The notes: generated by a model not told the origin, from the sequence alone. A stretch of DNA of 64,000 nt from Dendrophyllia cribrosa (GCA_024195265.1 JAJLRJ010000002.1:53626300-53690299), one strand, 5' to 3'; positions 18,087-28,985 are shown, counted from the stretch's first letter. Translations and numbers: made by a program.

Positions 18087-19132
18087 GAAATTCATACATT
18101 TGCTCTTCTTCTCCAGCATTTTTCTTAGGGGTGTGATCGCCTTCAGCTGCCTCTTCAGAGTGCTCGGTTATTTTTTTTCGAAGGCTTGCCAAGCTGTTAT
18201 GAAAACGCTCGATCGACGTTTGAATATTATTAAAAAATTTTGGTTGCTTTGGCGCCCCAATCTCAGTTATATCCAGAAGCTTCCAGGCGAAGACAGCCAC
18301 CGGTTTAGGGCATTCTGAAACCTCTAAAAATACTTTTTGCATATAGTTATAACGCAAAAACTCCTCGTCTTCGTCCTGTTTTCTAAACGACATTCTTATC
18401 TTTCCATAACAACACCATATGCCTTTCTCAGCAATGGAAGACATAATTCTCTCAAATAATTGTTTCGATGTGAGCGCGCCGACATCGATGATTGACGTTT
18501 GGTTTCTTATTATCTTCCGTTTGCTAAATAAATAACAAACTCCCCACGCAAGTGTTGTGTCACACTTCGTTTTATATTTATTTCCTCCGTTTAGAAAGTG
18601 ATTGTGTGTCAGACTAGGTTCAAGCTGGTCTAAAGAACACAGCCTAAAATAGCCGTCAACAAACAAGCCTTTGTTTACCATGTCGCCGCTCAAAGCAAGA
18701 CCTGTTTGTATCTGATCGCTTTTATTACTAGGAATTTTATTCATAGCTATTTTCCGCTTGAAAGGACATTTAAACTCTAACATTGTAAAATTGTTAAGTG
18801 ACCTTTCGATAAAGTGGATGATCACTTGCTAGATTAAGAGAGATGCTGTGACCAAAAACGGAAACAGAATGTTTTTGCTTAAAATACTTGCGAATAAGCG
18901 GTTCGAACAGATTGCCCCAGGTAGAAGCCGCATTGTTGAGCATATCTGTTGGCTGTATTTTCTTTAAGAGCAAGCTTTTCCGTGATTCAAACGGCGACGA
19001 TCCTGTCAAGGCAGAGAGCTCTGATGCACCGATAGAGTTTTGTCTGGCTCTCACCCAGTCGGCGCTCTTTTGTTTCAGACCAGTGTTTCTCGATTTGAGA
19101 AAGTTCATGAACACTTGTGTTGTCGCCATCAT
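18058..19132 (-). pseudogene. YqaJ-type exonuclease/recombinase, broken
   Basis: Lambda-exonuclease-like (YqaJ) nuclease, expected to act in viral recombination or replication. The N-terminal part (18794-19132) has the family segment SIGASELSALTG and WGNLFEPLIRKYF. The C-terminal part (18058 to about 18780) has LEFKCPF and an open tail. Between them, relative to the copy in element C, there is a net loss of 32 bases that removes the SPDG catalytic segment and shifts the frame. The start at 19132 (ATGATG) follows CCAATTGAA and a GTATAT box. The remnant cannot encode the full active site. Confidence 0.8.
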
Positions 19133-19644
19133 TGATATACAAAGGTCATACGTTTTTTCAATTGGTAAAACCCACTCATCTCAGTTTGAAAAGCTGCGGG
19201 TGGTGTCTTGCCTTCGATGAAATCAGAAACAAAGCTCGAATCTCGGATCCTGGGTAAGGGGTCAAGAGCCTCCAGGCTTTTGTTTGTCTGTTGTCCTTGT
19301 TCTTGCTCGTCAAGCCATGCATTCAGATCATGCTGGCTAATGTTTGCAAAAACATCTCGAACAACCTCATGCTGTATAAAAACTCGAGGGTTTCTTTTCG
19401 CGGGAGGGCAACCATTTCTTAAGTGTCTGTAAACCGTTTGTCTACACAATCTTCGATTGCAGCCGAGACAAAGCTCTTTCGGGCGTAGTTCTGTTCGCAG
19501 ATTCTTACAAGCGTATTTTTGATGCTCAACAAGAGAATGACCTTGTGTGAAGTTTAAACCACAATGTCTGCAAGGGTTGTATTCGAACGTCCCTTTGTTC
19601 TTTGCATATAAGTCATCGCCTTCTTTCAACTCAATTCTCCTCAT
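19129..19644 (-). CDS. C2H2-type zinc-finger protein
   Basis: A protein of 171 residues from the ATG at 19644. It has a finger of the form CRHC...H...C near the N-terminus, a second Cys/His cluster (CLGCNRRLCR...H) and then an acidic and helical C-terminal half without a known domain. It ends about 4 bp into the start of the exonuclease gene. It probably binds nucleic acid and is transcribed early: a CCAATTGAAGAAACC box lies at 19722-19730. A short upstream ORF lies between that box and the ATG. No counterpart exists in element C. Confidence 0.6.
   Translation of the reverse strand: MRRIELKEGDDLYAKNKGTFEYNPCRHCGLNFTQGHSLVEHQKYACKNLRTELRPKELCLGCNRRLCRQTVYRHLRNGCPPAKRNPRVFIQHEVVRDVFANISQHDLNAWLDEQEQGQQTNKSLEALDPLPRIRDSSFVSDFIEGKTPPAAFQTEMSGFYQLKKRMTFVYQ
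19157..19165 (-). promoter_or_regulatory. Early-type box CCAATTGAA (exonuclease)
   Basis: CCAATTGAA on the minus strand, followed by a GTATAT box just before the ATG at 19132. Confidence 0.6.
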
Positions 19645-19721
19645 TTTCAAAAAACGCAATGGCAGTCATTGGTTCGTTGACGAGTGGCATTGTCACGTTT
19701 ATATGGGGGGTATGTGGTTTC

Positions 19722-19730
19722 TTCAATTGG
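19722..19730 (-). promoter_or_regulatory. Early-type box CCAATTGAA (zinc-finger gene)
   Basis: CCAATTGAAGAAACC on the minus strand, upstream of the zinc-finger gene at 19644. It overlaps the 3' end of the small Cys-rich gene. Confidence 0.55.
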
Positions 19731-19950
19731 GAATCAACGCCACAAGTTGTTGTGGAGTCAGTCTTTGTGTGGCTTCAATAATATATTGCGATACAATAGA
19801 TGGAGGAGATATTTGCCCTCGAGTTTCTTCAAAGTATTTACAGCGTTCACATTTTCCACATCCATAACAAAGAAGACTTCCATGTCTTGAATGGTTAAAT
19901 GACATTCGTTTAGCTGATTGTGTCAGAAGGCCCTTTCTTCCTTTCCCCAT
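19723..19950 (-). CDS. Small Cys-cluster protein
   Basis: A 75-residue frame with a basic N-terminus and a CYGCGKCERC cluster (about 28-37) that could bind one zinc or form a knuckle. The rest is short and helical. The ATG at 19950 lies 25 bp after a CCAATTGAAGAAACC box, which supports a real early gene at the outer end of the element. Function unknown. Confidence 0.5.
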   Translation of the reverse strand: MGKGRKGLLTQSAKRMSFNHSRHGSLLCYGCGKCERCKYFEETRGQISPPSIVSQYIIEATQRLTPQQLVALIPN

Positions 19951-19974
19951 TGTTACAATGAGAGGAGGGGTTTC

Positions 19975-19983
19975 TTCAATTGG
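19975..19983 (-). promoter_or_regulatory. Early-type box CCAATTGAA (Cys-cluster gene)
   Basis: CCAATTGAAGAAACC on the minus strand, 25 bp before the ATG at 19950. It is the outermost gene promoter before the terminal palindrome. Confidence 0.55.
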
Positions 19984-20025
19984 TTATGTCTCGCTTGCCG
20001 TTGAGGGCGGGCTCGGAAAAAAACG

Positions 20026-20057
20026 CATTTGGTCCCTCTTACGGGGTTTGAGGGAGG
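20026..20057. repeat. Partial third copy of the palindrome arm
   Basis: A diverged copy of the right palindrome arm (CGCATTTG...CCCTCT) in the same orientation as that arm, just inside the terminal palindrome. The end therefore carries an extra, decayed arm. Confidence 0.6.
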
Positions 20058-20066
20058 GGTATCCAG

Positions 20067-20194
20067 AGTAGTGGGTAGAGAGGGACGTCAAATGCGGTTT
20101 TTGGAGTCCATAAAATAAGCTGTCCGAGCGCAGTGAGGACAGCTTATTTTATGGACTCGAAAAACCGCATTTGACTCCCTCTCTACCCACTACT
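20067..20194. repeat. Terminal palindrome of element A
   Basis: A near-perfect inverted repeat with arms of about 60 bp around a loop near 20127-20137. The tips are AGTAGT and ACTACT, and the arm contains AAAATAAGCTG. It lies where viral genes give way to host-type DNA. The same architecture, with different arm sequence but the same tips and core, ends element C. Confidence 0.85.
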
Positions 20195-20801
20195 AAAATA
20201 GTGGCCTCTTTATGTTTCTGTAAACATTAGTTGCTTGGAGATAAGATTTTCAAAGTTGCTGCTTTAATAAATTTCAAAATATCGACTAACTTACATATCT
20301 ACGGCAGAAAAATGTAAAAAAAAAATATTAAAGGAAAGAGAAACTGGGGAGTTTGGGAGAACTTGCTTATAACTAATTTGCATAAATCTAAAATGGCGGC
20401 TTTTACGCATATTCTGGGGATGTGTGTCTCAAGAGATGGATTTTCAAGGTTTCTGGCGTCATTTATCAGAATAGTGAGTTATATAAATAGGTATGGCATC
20501 AAAATATTGAAAAGAGAGGTGTTTTTGAGAAATCAATATTCTTTCATGATAATCAAAATGCTTCTTTTTGTACTGTAAACCCTCAAATTTATTGATTTTA
20601 AAACGCTATCACTGCCTAATAGTGATTTCTTTTTAACAACGTAGTAACTCTGCTCATTATCAATCTTTCCTCCTTTATATTGTTCAGAGAAGGTGTTATA
20701 AGTGAGCTGGCCTGGCGTACGGTAATGGTGATCACGGCCGTAACACCGCGCATACGCACGAAATCGTTGTTTCAATTCATGCTCGATATTCGTGCGTAAG
20801 A
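20195..20801. other. Host non-coding stretch
   Basis: AT-rich DNA immediately outside element A. Only short, unconvincing frames are present and I see no known repeat. Confidence 0.4.
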
Positions 20802-21017
20802 CCTGGTTCACACTAGCGACATAACGACATAAGAACATGGACATAATGACATAAAGAAAAGATCAGTTTTTTACTTATGTCATTATGTTTATGTCATTAT
20901 GTTCCTATTATGTCGTTATGTTGTGTTGTTCACACTGGTGACATAAAACATCGATATACGTCGTGTTTTGAATTTGCGTCTCGCCGTTATGTCGTTATGT
21001 CGCTAGTGTGAACCAGG
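20802..21017. mobile_element. MITE with 31-bp TIRs
   Basis: A 216-bp element with terminal inverted repeats starting CCTGGTTCACACTAGCGAC and an interior built from ACATAA/TTATGT repeats. It has no coding capacity, and the target duplication is not clear. Confidence 0.75.
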
Positions 21018-21047
21018 CTTTAGCACACATGGAAATAAAAAAGTCAC

Positions 21048-21580
21048 GTTTTAGGCACGATTTAGGCACCATTAAGGCACGATTTAGGGGGTATTTACAC
21101 AGACACCGGGGCGACTTTCGCGCCGGGGCGAGTTCACTCCGGTTTCCTCTTATGGCTCTACATTTGTCTACATGATACCACCACAAAAGTCGCCCCGGTG
21201 TCATGTAAACACCCCCTTAGGCTCTATGTACGCACGATTTGTGCACACTCTAGGCACGATTTACGCACGATTTACGCACACTTTACGCACAGTTTGTGCA
21301 CCCGGCTTTAAGCACAATTTTCGGAAATACGCACGGCTCAAATAACTTGCCTGTATTAGATTTTAGTCTAAGTTAGTCAATGAGACTACTATTTAAATCG
21401 ACATGCCATTTTTTTCCATTGATTACTTCAAAGAAAAAGGAAAAAACATTCGAAAGCACTGTTTAGGCACACTCATGTACAGTTTAGGCACGTTCAAGGC
21501 ACGATTTAGGCAGGATTTTTGCATGATTTAGGCACGATTTAGGCATGATCTAGGCGCGATTTGCATACAATTTACGCACG
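21048..21580. repeat. Degenerate GCACGATTT repeats
   Basis: Many imperfect copies of an 11-bp unit near AGGCACGATTT / ACGCACGATTT, interrupted by a MITE (21087-21216) and by about 100 bp of plain sequence. An old minisatellite. Confidence 0.7.
21087..21216. mobile_element. PIF/Harbinger-like MITE
   Basis: A 130-bp element with TIRs beginning GGGGGTATTTACA and containing ACACCGGGGCGACTTT. TTA is present on both sides (21084-21086 and 21217-21219), the target duplication expected for the PIF/Harbinger superfamily. Confidence 0.75.
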
Positions 21581-21585
21581 ATTAA

Positions 21586-22649
21586 AGGCCTACTCTGGGA
21601 CCCAAAGTCGCCTAAATTCGCCCAAAGTCGCCCAAAGTCGCCTAAAGTCGCCTTAAGTCGCCCTAAATCGCTTAATTCATAACAACCTTGATTAACCCAA
21701 TATGATAAACTTTGCTGTTTCTGGACTGACTTTGTTACAAAAATCCTCCGATGTGTCCTTATGGTGTTGTTCCAAACCTTCCATTACAATAGGGGCCTTC
21801 AGATCAGAGTACAAGGACAAGATTGACTATGACTGACTTTCGAATTTCAAACCAGTCATATTCCCAGAGCCCTCGCTTCTCCCTGGTGTCGCCCAGTAGA
21901 GAAGGAGGCTCTAGAAACAAGATTGGTTTTACATTTGATAATCTAAAGCATGAGCACTACTCACACTCTATCTCATACTCCGATCTGCAGGTCCCTAAAA
22001 GATGTTATCACCAATAATAACCTCGTCACGTCTTTTAGCAACTACTCCATAGTGTTACATTCAGAAATAAATGTACGCCAGTAAATCCAGTTTTAAAATA
22101 CATCTAGGCTTTTGTTAAGCTTAAAACTTACGTTCTGCAAGTTACATGACTGTAAGCTCAAAACTGTAACGCTATAAAGGTGCTGTTATATGTATTGAGT
22201 AAATCGTACGCTTACCCATCACAGACAGGTAAAGACAAAGTGACCATCTCGTCTAGTTCGTCCACCAACAACTTCTAGACATTTCATAGCATCCTCAGAT
22301 ATAAGCTTATTAAAGTCAAAGACCACACATCCAGCCAAATCGATACAGATTAGTTGAAGTTAGAGAGCCAAGCAAGTACAAAATTCCCTGTTGTTCTTGC
22401 AAGACAAGACTCTTCTTGTAAACACCTTATTACTTTGAAGTTGTTCCGCTGTTGGCAGAAAAGCTAGAAAACGAGACTCGCCATTTGAAGCAAGATGGCT
22501 GCCATGGGGCCAAGAAACTGTTTTGATCATGTGACTTGAAAGTTAACCACTCGCGCGTCTTCCGCGCATCGTGTGATCTAGAAACACGCTGGTCACGCAA
22601 TATTCAAGCTAAAAGCACATTAATATTTGTCTCATAATATCACTGCCGG

Positions 22650-22682
<33 letters not shown>

Positions 22683-24550
22683 TCTTTATTACCGTGTCTA
22701 TGTATTTAGCTCATAGAGCTAATTGGGGACACCTACTATTACAAAATAGATAAAAAGACTATGTACAATATCACAGTATCCACTGTCACCACCGACTGGC
22801 TATCAGATTGTATTGCGGCAAGAAACCTCGTATCAACTACAGAATTCCAGGTAAGTTTATACTGAGAGCACTTTTCGATGCGCCCAAACGGAAACGATCC
22901 GGGCCGGACTGTGGCACATGTTAAAAATTGGACGAAACCTGGTAACAAGTTTACGAAAGGGATTATGGATCAAAAGGAAAATGGCGGACGCACTCTGGCT
23001 TTCTTTTAGGGATGTACCGAAATATTAGTGACAGCTTTCAGGGCTAACATACCGCAAGCAACCCAAATGATTCTCAATCGCGGGTAAAACGCTCCCCATT
23101 GCAAATTGCAAGTGCTTCGGATGAGCCGGTGTGTAAGCCTCAAGCGGTTTGTAAGCCTCAAGCAAGAATGTACTTCAATTTATTATAAAGTGGCACATCC
23201 AAGTTTCCAGCAGCTCAGACTATTGTAAGAGAAGCACAAAAGCCACAAGTGATATTGCGTGAGACGGTAGCTCACGGAACAAAAAATTGGGTGGGAGTGT
23301 TTTGCCTGTTGAAGACCGGAGAGGAGCAAATTGGTTGGGTGCCAGGAAAGGATCAAAGGCTTTTGCAAGGAAGGCATGCCTGTTACCAAAGTTTCGAGCC
23401 AAGATAGATAGGGCAACTTGTGTTACTGTTGGTAATGCATTCACTAAGGTAGTTATCTCTATAATTTGTGACATTGACAATTAATGGTTGGTATTGTTTT
23501 ATTTTTATTTTAGTCTGAATGAAAAAAATCCTTTCAGACTTTTTTCATAAGTATTTTGTAAGTAAATTTAGGTTGTTTATAACTTTGTAACTATGGCAAT
23601 AATGTATTTCCTCGAAATAAAGACAACCCATGTTGGCATCTAAAGAAAATTTGCAATAATATAATTATAAAACATTCTTAAAATAATGTCATTGGAATAG
23701 CAATTGTTGCTTTTGAGAGACATATATGATATTTTGAGGAAATAACGTATTATTAAATACAGTTTATGGCATCTCAATCCCATTTGATGCATCCACTGTG
23801 CATTCTGAATTTAAATTTGGTTAATAGTAGAGGCAGAAAAATATTAGTTTGCTTGCCAAGGCTGTTGCCTAACCAGAGCCCTATACCCTGAAATGCCCAG
23901 GGAATCACTCTGGGCCCCTAAATTTCTTGTTGTGACACTTACTATTTCATAGATTTTGCTTAATTCCTCAGCTTTTGGCCCTGTGATCAATGTGGCAACA
24001 ACCTTGCTTGCTAGCTGATGTTTAGGTCATTGTTGCATGTTTATTGTTAATGTATTAACTTCAGTGTGCAGGTCCATACCCACATCATGGGAGGTTATTA
24101 GAAATTCCTAGGGGGAAGGGGCAGAGGAGGGTCTTAAAAGCCACTAAACTGGAACTTGCAGAAGAGTTGGGGGGGGGGGGGCAGGGGACAGGGGGGGGGG
24201 GGGTTGGTGGAGCATTCAAACCAAAAATCTTCCACGGAGATGGTATGGATATTTTCTGAAACAATGCAGTATGGTGTACCATGATGATTCCCATTTTAGG
24301 ATAATGCCCATATATACCACAACTGTACTTGGTTTCACCTTGGCATCTCCACTTAAATCGCTGAAGGTCACCTAAAATTGCCTAAAGTCGCTCAAAATCG
24401 CCCAAAGTCGCCTAAAATCGCCTAAAGTCGCCCAAAATCGCCTTAAATCGCCCAAAATCACCCTAAATTTTGGAGAAAATATGCTTAAATCGCCTAAAGT
24501 CGCCTTAAGTCGCCCAAAGTTACGGCGACTTTAGGTCCCAGAGTAGGCCT
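21586..24550. mobile_element. Non-autonomous TIR transposon with subterminal repeats
   Basis: A 2,965-bp element with TIRs AGGCCTACTCTGGGACC and dense subterminal AAAGTCGCC / TAAAATCGCC repeats at both ends (about 21603-21672 and 24357-24527). GATTAA flanks it on both sides (21580-21585 and 24551-24556), and the repeat-rich target reads continuously once it is removed. No transposase frame is visible inside. The superfamily is undetermined. Confidence 0.75.
22652..22950 (-). mobile_element. Possible LINE 3' end with ATT tail
   Basis: On the minus strand the sequence ends in GGTAATAAAGATTTT followed by (ATT)n, a common 3' end of non-LTR retrotransposons. It lies inside the 21586-24550 element. 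No protein signature was recognised. Confidence 0.35.
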
Positions 24551-24556
24551 GATTAA

Positions 24557-25909
24557 CGCACAACCGTTCGTGCCATGGCACGCTAGGATGCCCGTAATTC
24601 ATGCCAATGCCCGGTAAAAAGCGTTTGAATGAAGTGGAAACTTCAAATGCACGTCATGACGGCTAGTAGAACGTTGCTTCAGCAGCAGCTCACCCCTTAA
24701 GAAGAATATTTTTATTATTTTTCCATTACGTGTAGCCTTAGTCAAGGTTTTGATTGTTCATAAGGTTTTACTTCTTACTAGGACATTTTATTTATATTTA
24801 CAGTTGAAAAAAACTAAATTGTGTGAAGTTAGACTGCAAATGTTATGGGCAGTGTTTCAAAAGAGTCCATCTTAGGAGCATTAAATACTATTTGCCTTGC
24901 AATTTACACTGTTAATAGACAAAAGACGCTCCACAGGATATATGTTTTCAACAACTTAAAATTGTGGCCAAATTTTAACACCATCTGATTTGGAATGGTG
25001 TTACTAGAGCAATGTTCAGCCAAATGTGCGGCCGTGATCACCAGTACCGTGCGCATGGCCAGCTAATGGTAGACCGCGTCCTCACCTGTCTTTGACTTTG
25101 ATAGCAGTGCTTACTGCGTGCAGTATAGAAAAACTATCAACTTGTTCAGTTATAAGTTTCTTGTAACGACATTCGTACAGGAAAGCCTGTATCACAACCC
25201 CACAACACAATGTAGTATGGGCCAGCCTAACAACGTATGTATGTAAATTTCAATTCTACAGCGATGTTGATTGACAACGTGAAAACTAGAAACAGCGAAT
25301 ACGAAGTTCATTTTTCCGGGTTACTGTAAGTGGTGTACAGTGGGCAGAATGGATCTGTTATAAACATTGTTACAGGCATTCCCTCGCTTCGCACATTTTC
25401 GCGCCTATATCTGCTACGTCAGCATCCACAATATTTTTCCTGTGCGCGCCGCCTATTGTTCGCTCTCCACTTTCTGAAAGTCTGGAACAGGCTAATTCTC
25501 TCAACAATCCAAAGGTCTTAATCGGCAAGTTGTGGTGACCGTTAGGCTATCAATGAAGTTCGTATGATTAAAAAAAGGACAGATGGCTGACCACGTAACT
25601 GGTTCATAGCTGAAAGTTGATTGTGATCGGTCTGCAGTACTGCAGTTTTTTTTTGCAAACGATGTCAAAGGCTAAAAGGGCGACTGGAGAAAAATTAACG
25701 CATCTCAAACTCTTACGTTCGGGCTTCTTTTCTCCCATTGTAGCTACAGACTTCCAATGATTCCAGCATATTCTTTCGTATATATTGTGTTTATACTTAG
25801 AGCGAATAAAGATGTTTTTTTTTTGGACAATTCCTAGTCTTACTGAGTAACTTAGTTTTATAAATATTCACAACCGGACCGTAACAATTACAATGGTGGT
25901 TAGTGCAGT
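24557..25909. other. Host non-coding stretch
   Basis: No gene or repeat that I can support. A possible retroelement-style 3' end (GCGAATAAAGATG then T9) lies near 25801-25825. Confidence 0.4.
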
Positions 25910-25911
25910 TA

Positions 25912-26112
25912 GGGCCTGTTTACATTGAGGGAGAAAGATCCCAGGATGATCTTAGAAAATGGAACAATGTTTCATTTAGTAGAACCTGGATCATCCTGAT
26001 CATCCATGTTTTCCGTTAATTAAATTTAAAGGATTGTACTTGGGACCCAGCAGAAAATATATCGCGATAGAATTATCCGCCTTCTAGGATCATGTTGGCG
26101 CTAAACAGGCCC
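25912..26112. mobile_element. MITE with GGGCCTGTTTA termini
   Basis: A 201-bp stretch bounded by inverted GGGCCTGTTTA and TAAACAGGCCC, with TA on both sides. Interior arms pair weakly around AGGATGATC/GATCATCC-like segments. Confidence 0.55.
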
Positions 26113-26114
26113 TA

Positions 26115-28979
26115 GACCTTGGAAACTACTTTCCTACTGTGAGTTGCCACCCCGACTGTTTCTTTATTTCGTAAAAAAGGTGTTACATTTTTATATACTG
26201 GAAATCCTTAACGCAGCAGTAATTTGGTGTCGCATGTAAACTTAAAAAATATTTGTTGCCATATTTTTTTTCCACAGAAATCTTTATATTTTACAGGCCA
26301 TTCCTGTTATAAGCATGGGCACCCTGTGGTTCTTTTCGGAGTGCGTTCTTCACTTGCTCTTTGCAATTTTGTAAAAGAGGCTTTAAAACTGTTGCGTTCC
26401 ATTCATTTACATATGGTTATCTTTTGATTTCTCATCATGCGGTGAACACTACCGTCTCTGTACATGTTGTCAACATTCAGTTATGGCAACCATATTGGAT
26501 TTATGCAAATTAGGCAAACAGTAAATTTCCCTTATTTATATTTTTGTAGACTTTTGATATGTTGTTCAGTGTATTAGTGGAACAAATTAACGCAAAAATT
26601 GCTTCTGTTGCAATTAGTGTAAGGTTACGACCCTTTTTTCGCTAAATTGACTGGACTAATTACCGCCAGTCCCCAGAGTTGCGCAATACTGCACCTTTGT
26701 GTACGACCAAACTGCATTTTTATACTTGGTCGCCACGCCCAAGTAATAAATCGTTGAGCAAAACACGTCCCGGCAAGTCACAGAACTGCTAAGTAAACAA
26801 TTCTCAAGCATTACTCCGTGGAGTCACGTTTAAATTCCACACATCTCGTATTTATGTCACGCTATTTGATCGATCATGTTGATATTGTTAATTTATTCGA
26901 AACCCCATCACCGATTCTTCAAAATGCCTGTGTTTAAACAATCCTGATTCCTTGTAGTATGTGGTTTCAAGGATTTTAAAGCGAAAAAAATATACAAAGT
27001 TCTAAACTTATGTTTTTTCTAACAGTACCGAGCCGATCAGAGGAAAAAATATAGACCTGAAATTGTAGCCCACTAAAGGATGGACGATTTTATTTTTGTG
27101 GGGGGTGGGGGCAGGGGGCGGTGTTGGGCAATTTTTCTGATCATGATTTTTTTTTCCGTCTTGATGTTGTGCAAGAATGTTTTTCAGGATTGTTCCATAC
27201 CTTTTTTTCCTTTGGCTCGCTGTACATTTTTTTTTTCTTTACTTTTGCTGTGCAGGAATTTTTTTTTAGTAATTGCCCAAACCACCCCCACCCTTCTCTT
27301 AACAATAAAATGGTCCGTCCCTAAGGAGTGCTTGAAGTGGGCTGTGGAATGTAAATGTAATTAATGTGGACTGGACTGTGCATATTGATAGATTCTAGAT
27401 TGTATGGAATGTTTTCACATGACGTCATAAAAAATAAAAAATCTAAAGTATACATCCTACAAAGCTTTTTCTAACATGGTATGTGGATACCAGTGTTATA
27501 ATCTTTCACAAAAAGTGTCAGGTTTTAACGATGTTTCATTTTCAATTTATAAAGATTGTAAATGTGTCACGCAATTCGTCACGCTATTTCAGATAAGACG
27601 TTAAAATAAACAAAATTGAACTAGTTGAAAGTTATTAATGAATTATAGATGCTTATAAGCCGATTTCATGCCTCTTATAGTGAATACAATATTTTGTGAT
27701 AAGATTTTTGGTGTTATTAAGACTTTAAAGTCTTTAAATTTTTGGCCGCCATGTTGGTGTCACCAAGATGGCCGCTCCATACATTTCTTACTAAAAATGT
27801 CTATACTCATTCGCCTATAACTCTTGATTGAAATGCTCTTGCGCTTCACAATTTGGCCCAGATGTGTAGTTTTAAACTCTCTACAATTCCGTAAACATTT
27901 TAGAATCGAAAACTGCTTCTCAATTTTCATATGACGTCAGTGAAAACACTCTATATTGTGGATTGCTAATATAAAACTCTAAAATGAAAACTAGGTGGAA
28001 ACTGAGACCAAACGAGCCAGTTTCGAAGCCCATCGGGCTACTTGGAGTATCTTAAGCTCGGTGCCTTGAACCCGCCGTCTGCTTAATAGATCGAGTAATA
28101 AATGCTTTCGATTTAAAGTTATTTTTGCATTATAAATGCATATAAGCCGATTTAATAAATACGCTTATTTGCAAACTGCAAATGGAATTAACATGACAAG
28201 TTTAAATTTATCATTTAACCTTTTTTTTTTTTCGCTCTTTGTTTTAGGCTCATTCGCTCAAAACACTGCACGCTGCTCGCAAAAGAATGAAGCGCTGAAA
28301 GCGAGGATTCTCGGCCGTCTGCTAGCGAATTTAATGCGTATTGTCTCGTTTCAGACAACGCAATATTTATGTCACGCTAAGATGTTTTCTTTTTTGTAAA
28401 TTTGTAAACATCAAGAAAATCTGAAATTAACATTAAGTTGTTTCGTATTCACGAGATTGCTCTTAGAGCCCCTTTGATTTTAAACTGGCAAGTTTTAATT
28501 GTCTGAATTGCGCAAAATGCATGACGAATATGTATTCCAATAACATTGCTTGGACAAAACTCCAAATTTCCGCCTTCAGCAAACAAAAACATTGAATTAG
28601 CAACGAAGATAATAATGCACTTGTCACGTCTCTGATCGAATACTGACAAACCATTTAATTAAAAATTTAGAATTCAGTAAAAAAGTGGCTTGATCGTCTG
28701 AAGTTGTCTCAATCCAAACTTAAATGTTACTTTAGAGACGATCAAACTAGAGGTGGGAGCTTGATAAATTTATTTTACTTGTTCCTAGCATTCTCTTAAT
28801 AAAAGCATCCGGCTTTCTCGGAATTTCCTTTAAAGTGTACATTATATTTATCAGTGAATTTAGAAACAAAGACTACAGATCGACCTTTACGTTTTGCTTC
28901 GCAATTTTACAAGTACAAGAATTTCAAGAATTACACACAATACTGAGAACATTATCCTCACGGTTTCTGTTTTAGCTAC
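26115..28979. other. Host non-coding stretch left of element B
   Basis: AT-rich sequence with T-runs and short motifs such as GGCCGCCATGTTGG that resemble dispersed repeats. The open frames are short and compositionally biased. No gene is supported. Confidence 0.4.
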
Positions 28980-28985
28980 CATCCA
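28980..28985. repeat. Target site duplication CATCCA, left
   Basis: CATCCA precedes the AGTAGTGTATATAATA tip of element B. An identical hexamer follows its right tip. Six-base duplications are the Polinton/Maverick hallmark. Confidence 0.85.

Larger units (their letters stand above)
3474..20194. mobile_element. Element A: Polinton/adintovirus-like integrated element
   Basis: A dense cluster of viral genes between host-type DNA. It holds PolB and a DDE integrase in convergent orientation, a block of small virion/membrane genes, packaging ATPase, major capsid protein, penton-like protein, VLTF3-like factor and YqaJ exonuclease. The right end is a palindrome tipped with AGTAGT/ACTACT. No matching left terminal repeat or target duplication was found, so the left end is probably truncated. 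Several genes are broken, so this is an endogenised copy and not an active virus. No adenain-type maturation protease was found. Confidence 0.85.

Noticed and set aside
20061..20200. Target site duplication around the element A palindrome
   Set aside because: The hexamers on the two sides (ATCCAG and AAAATA) do not match, so the palindrome alone is not a simple Polinton insertion with a 6-bp duplication.
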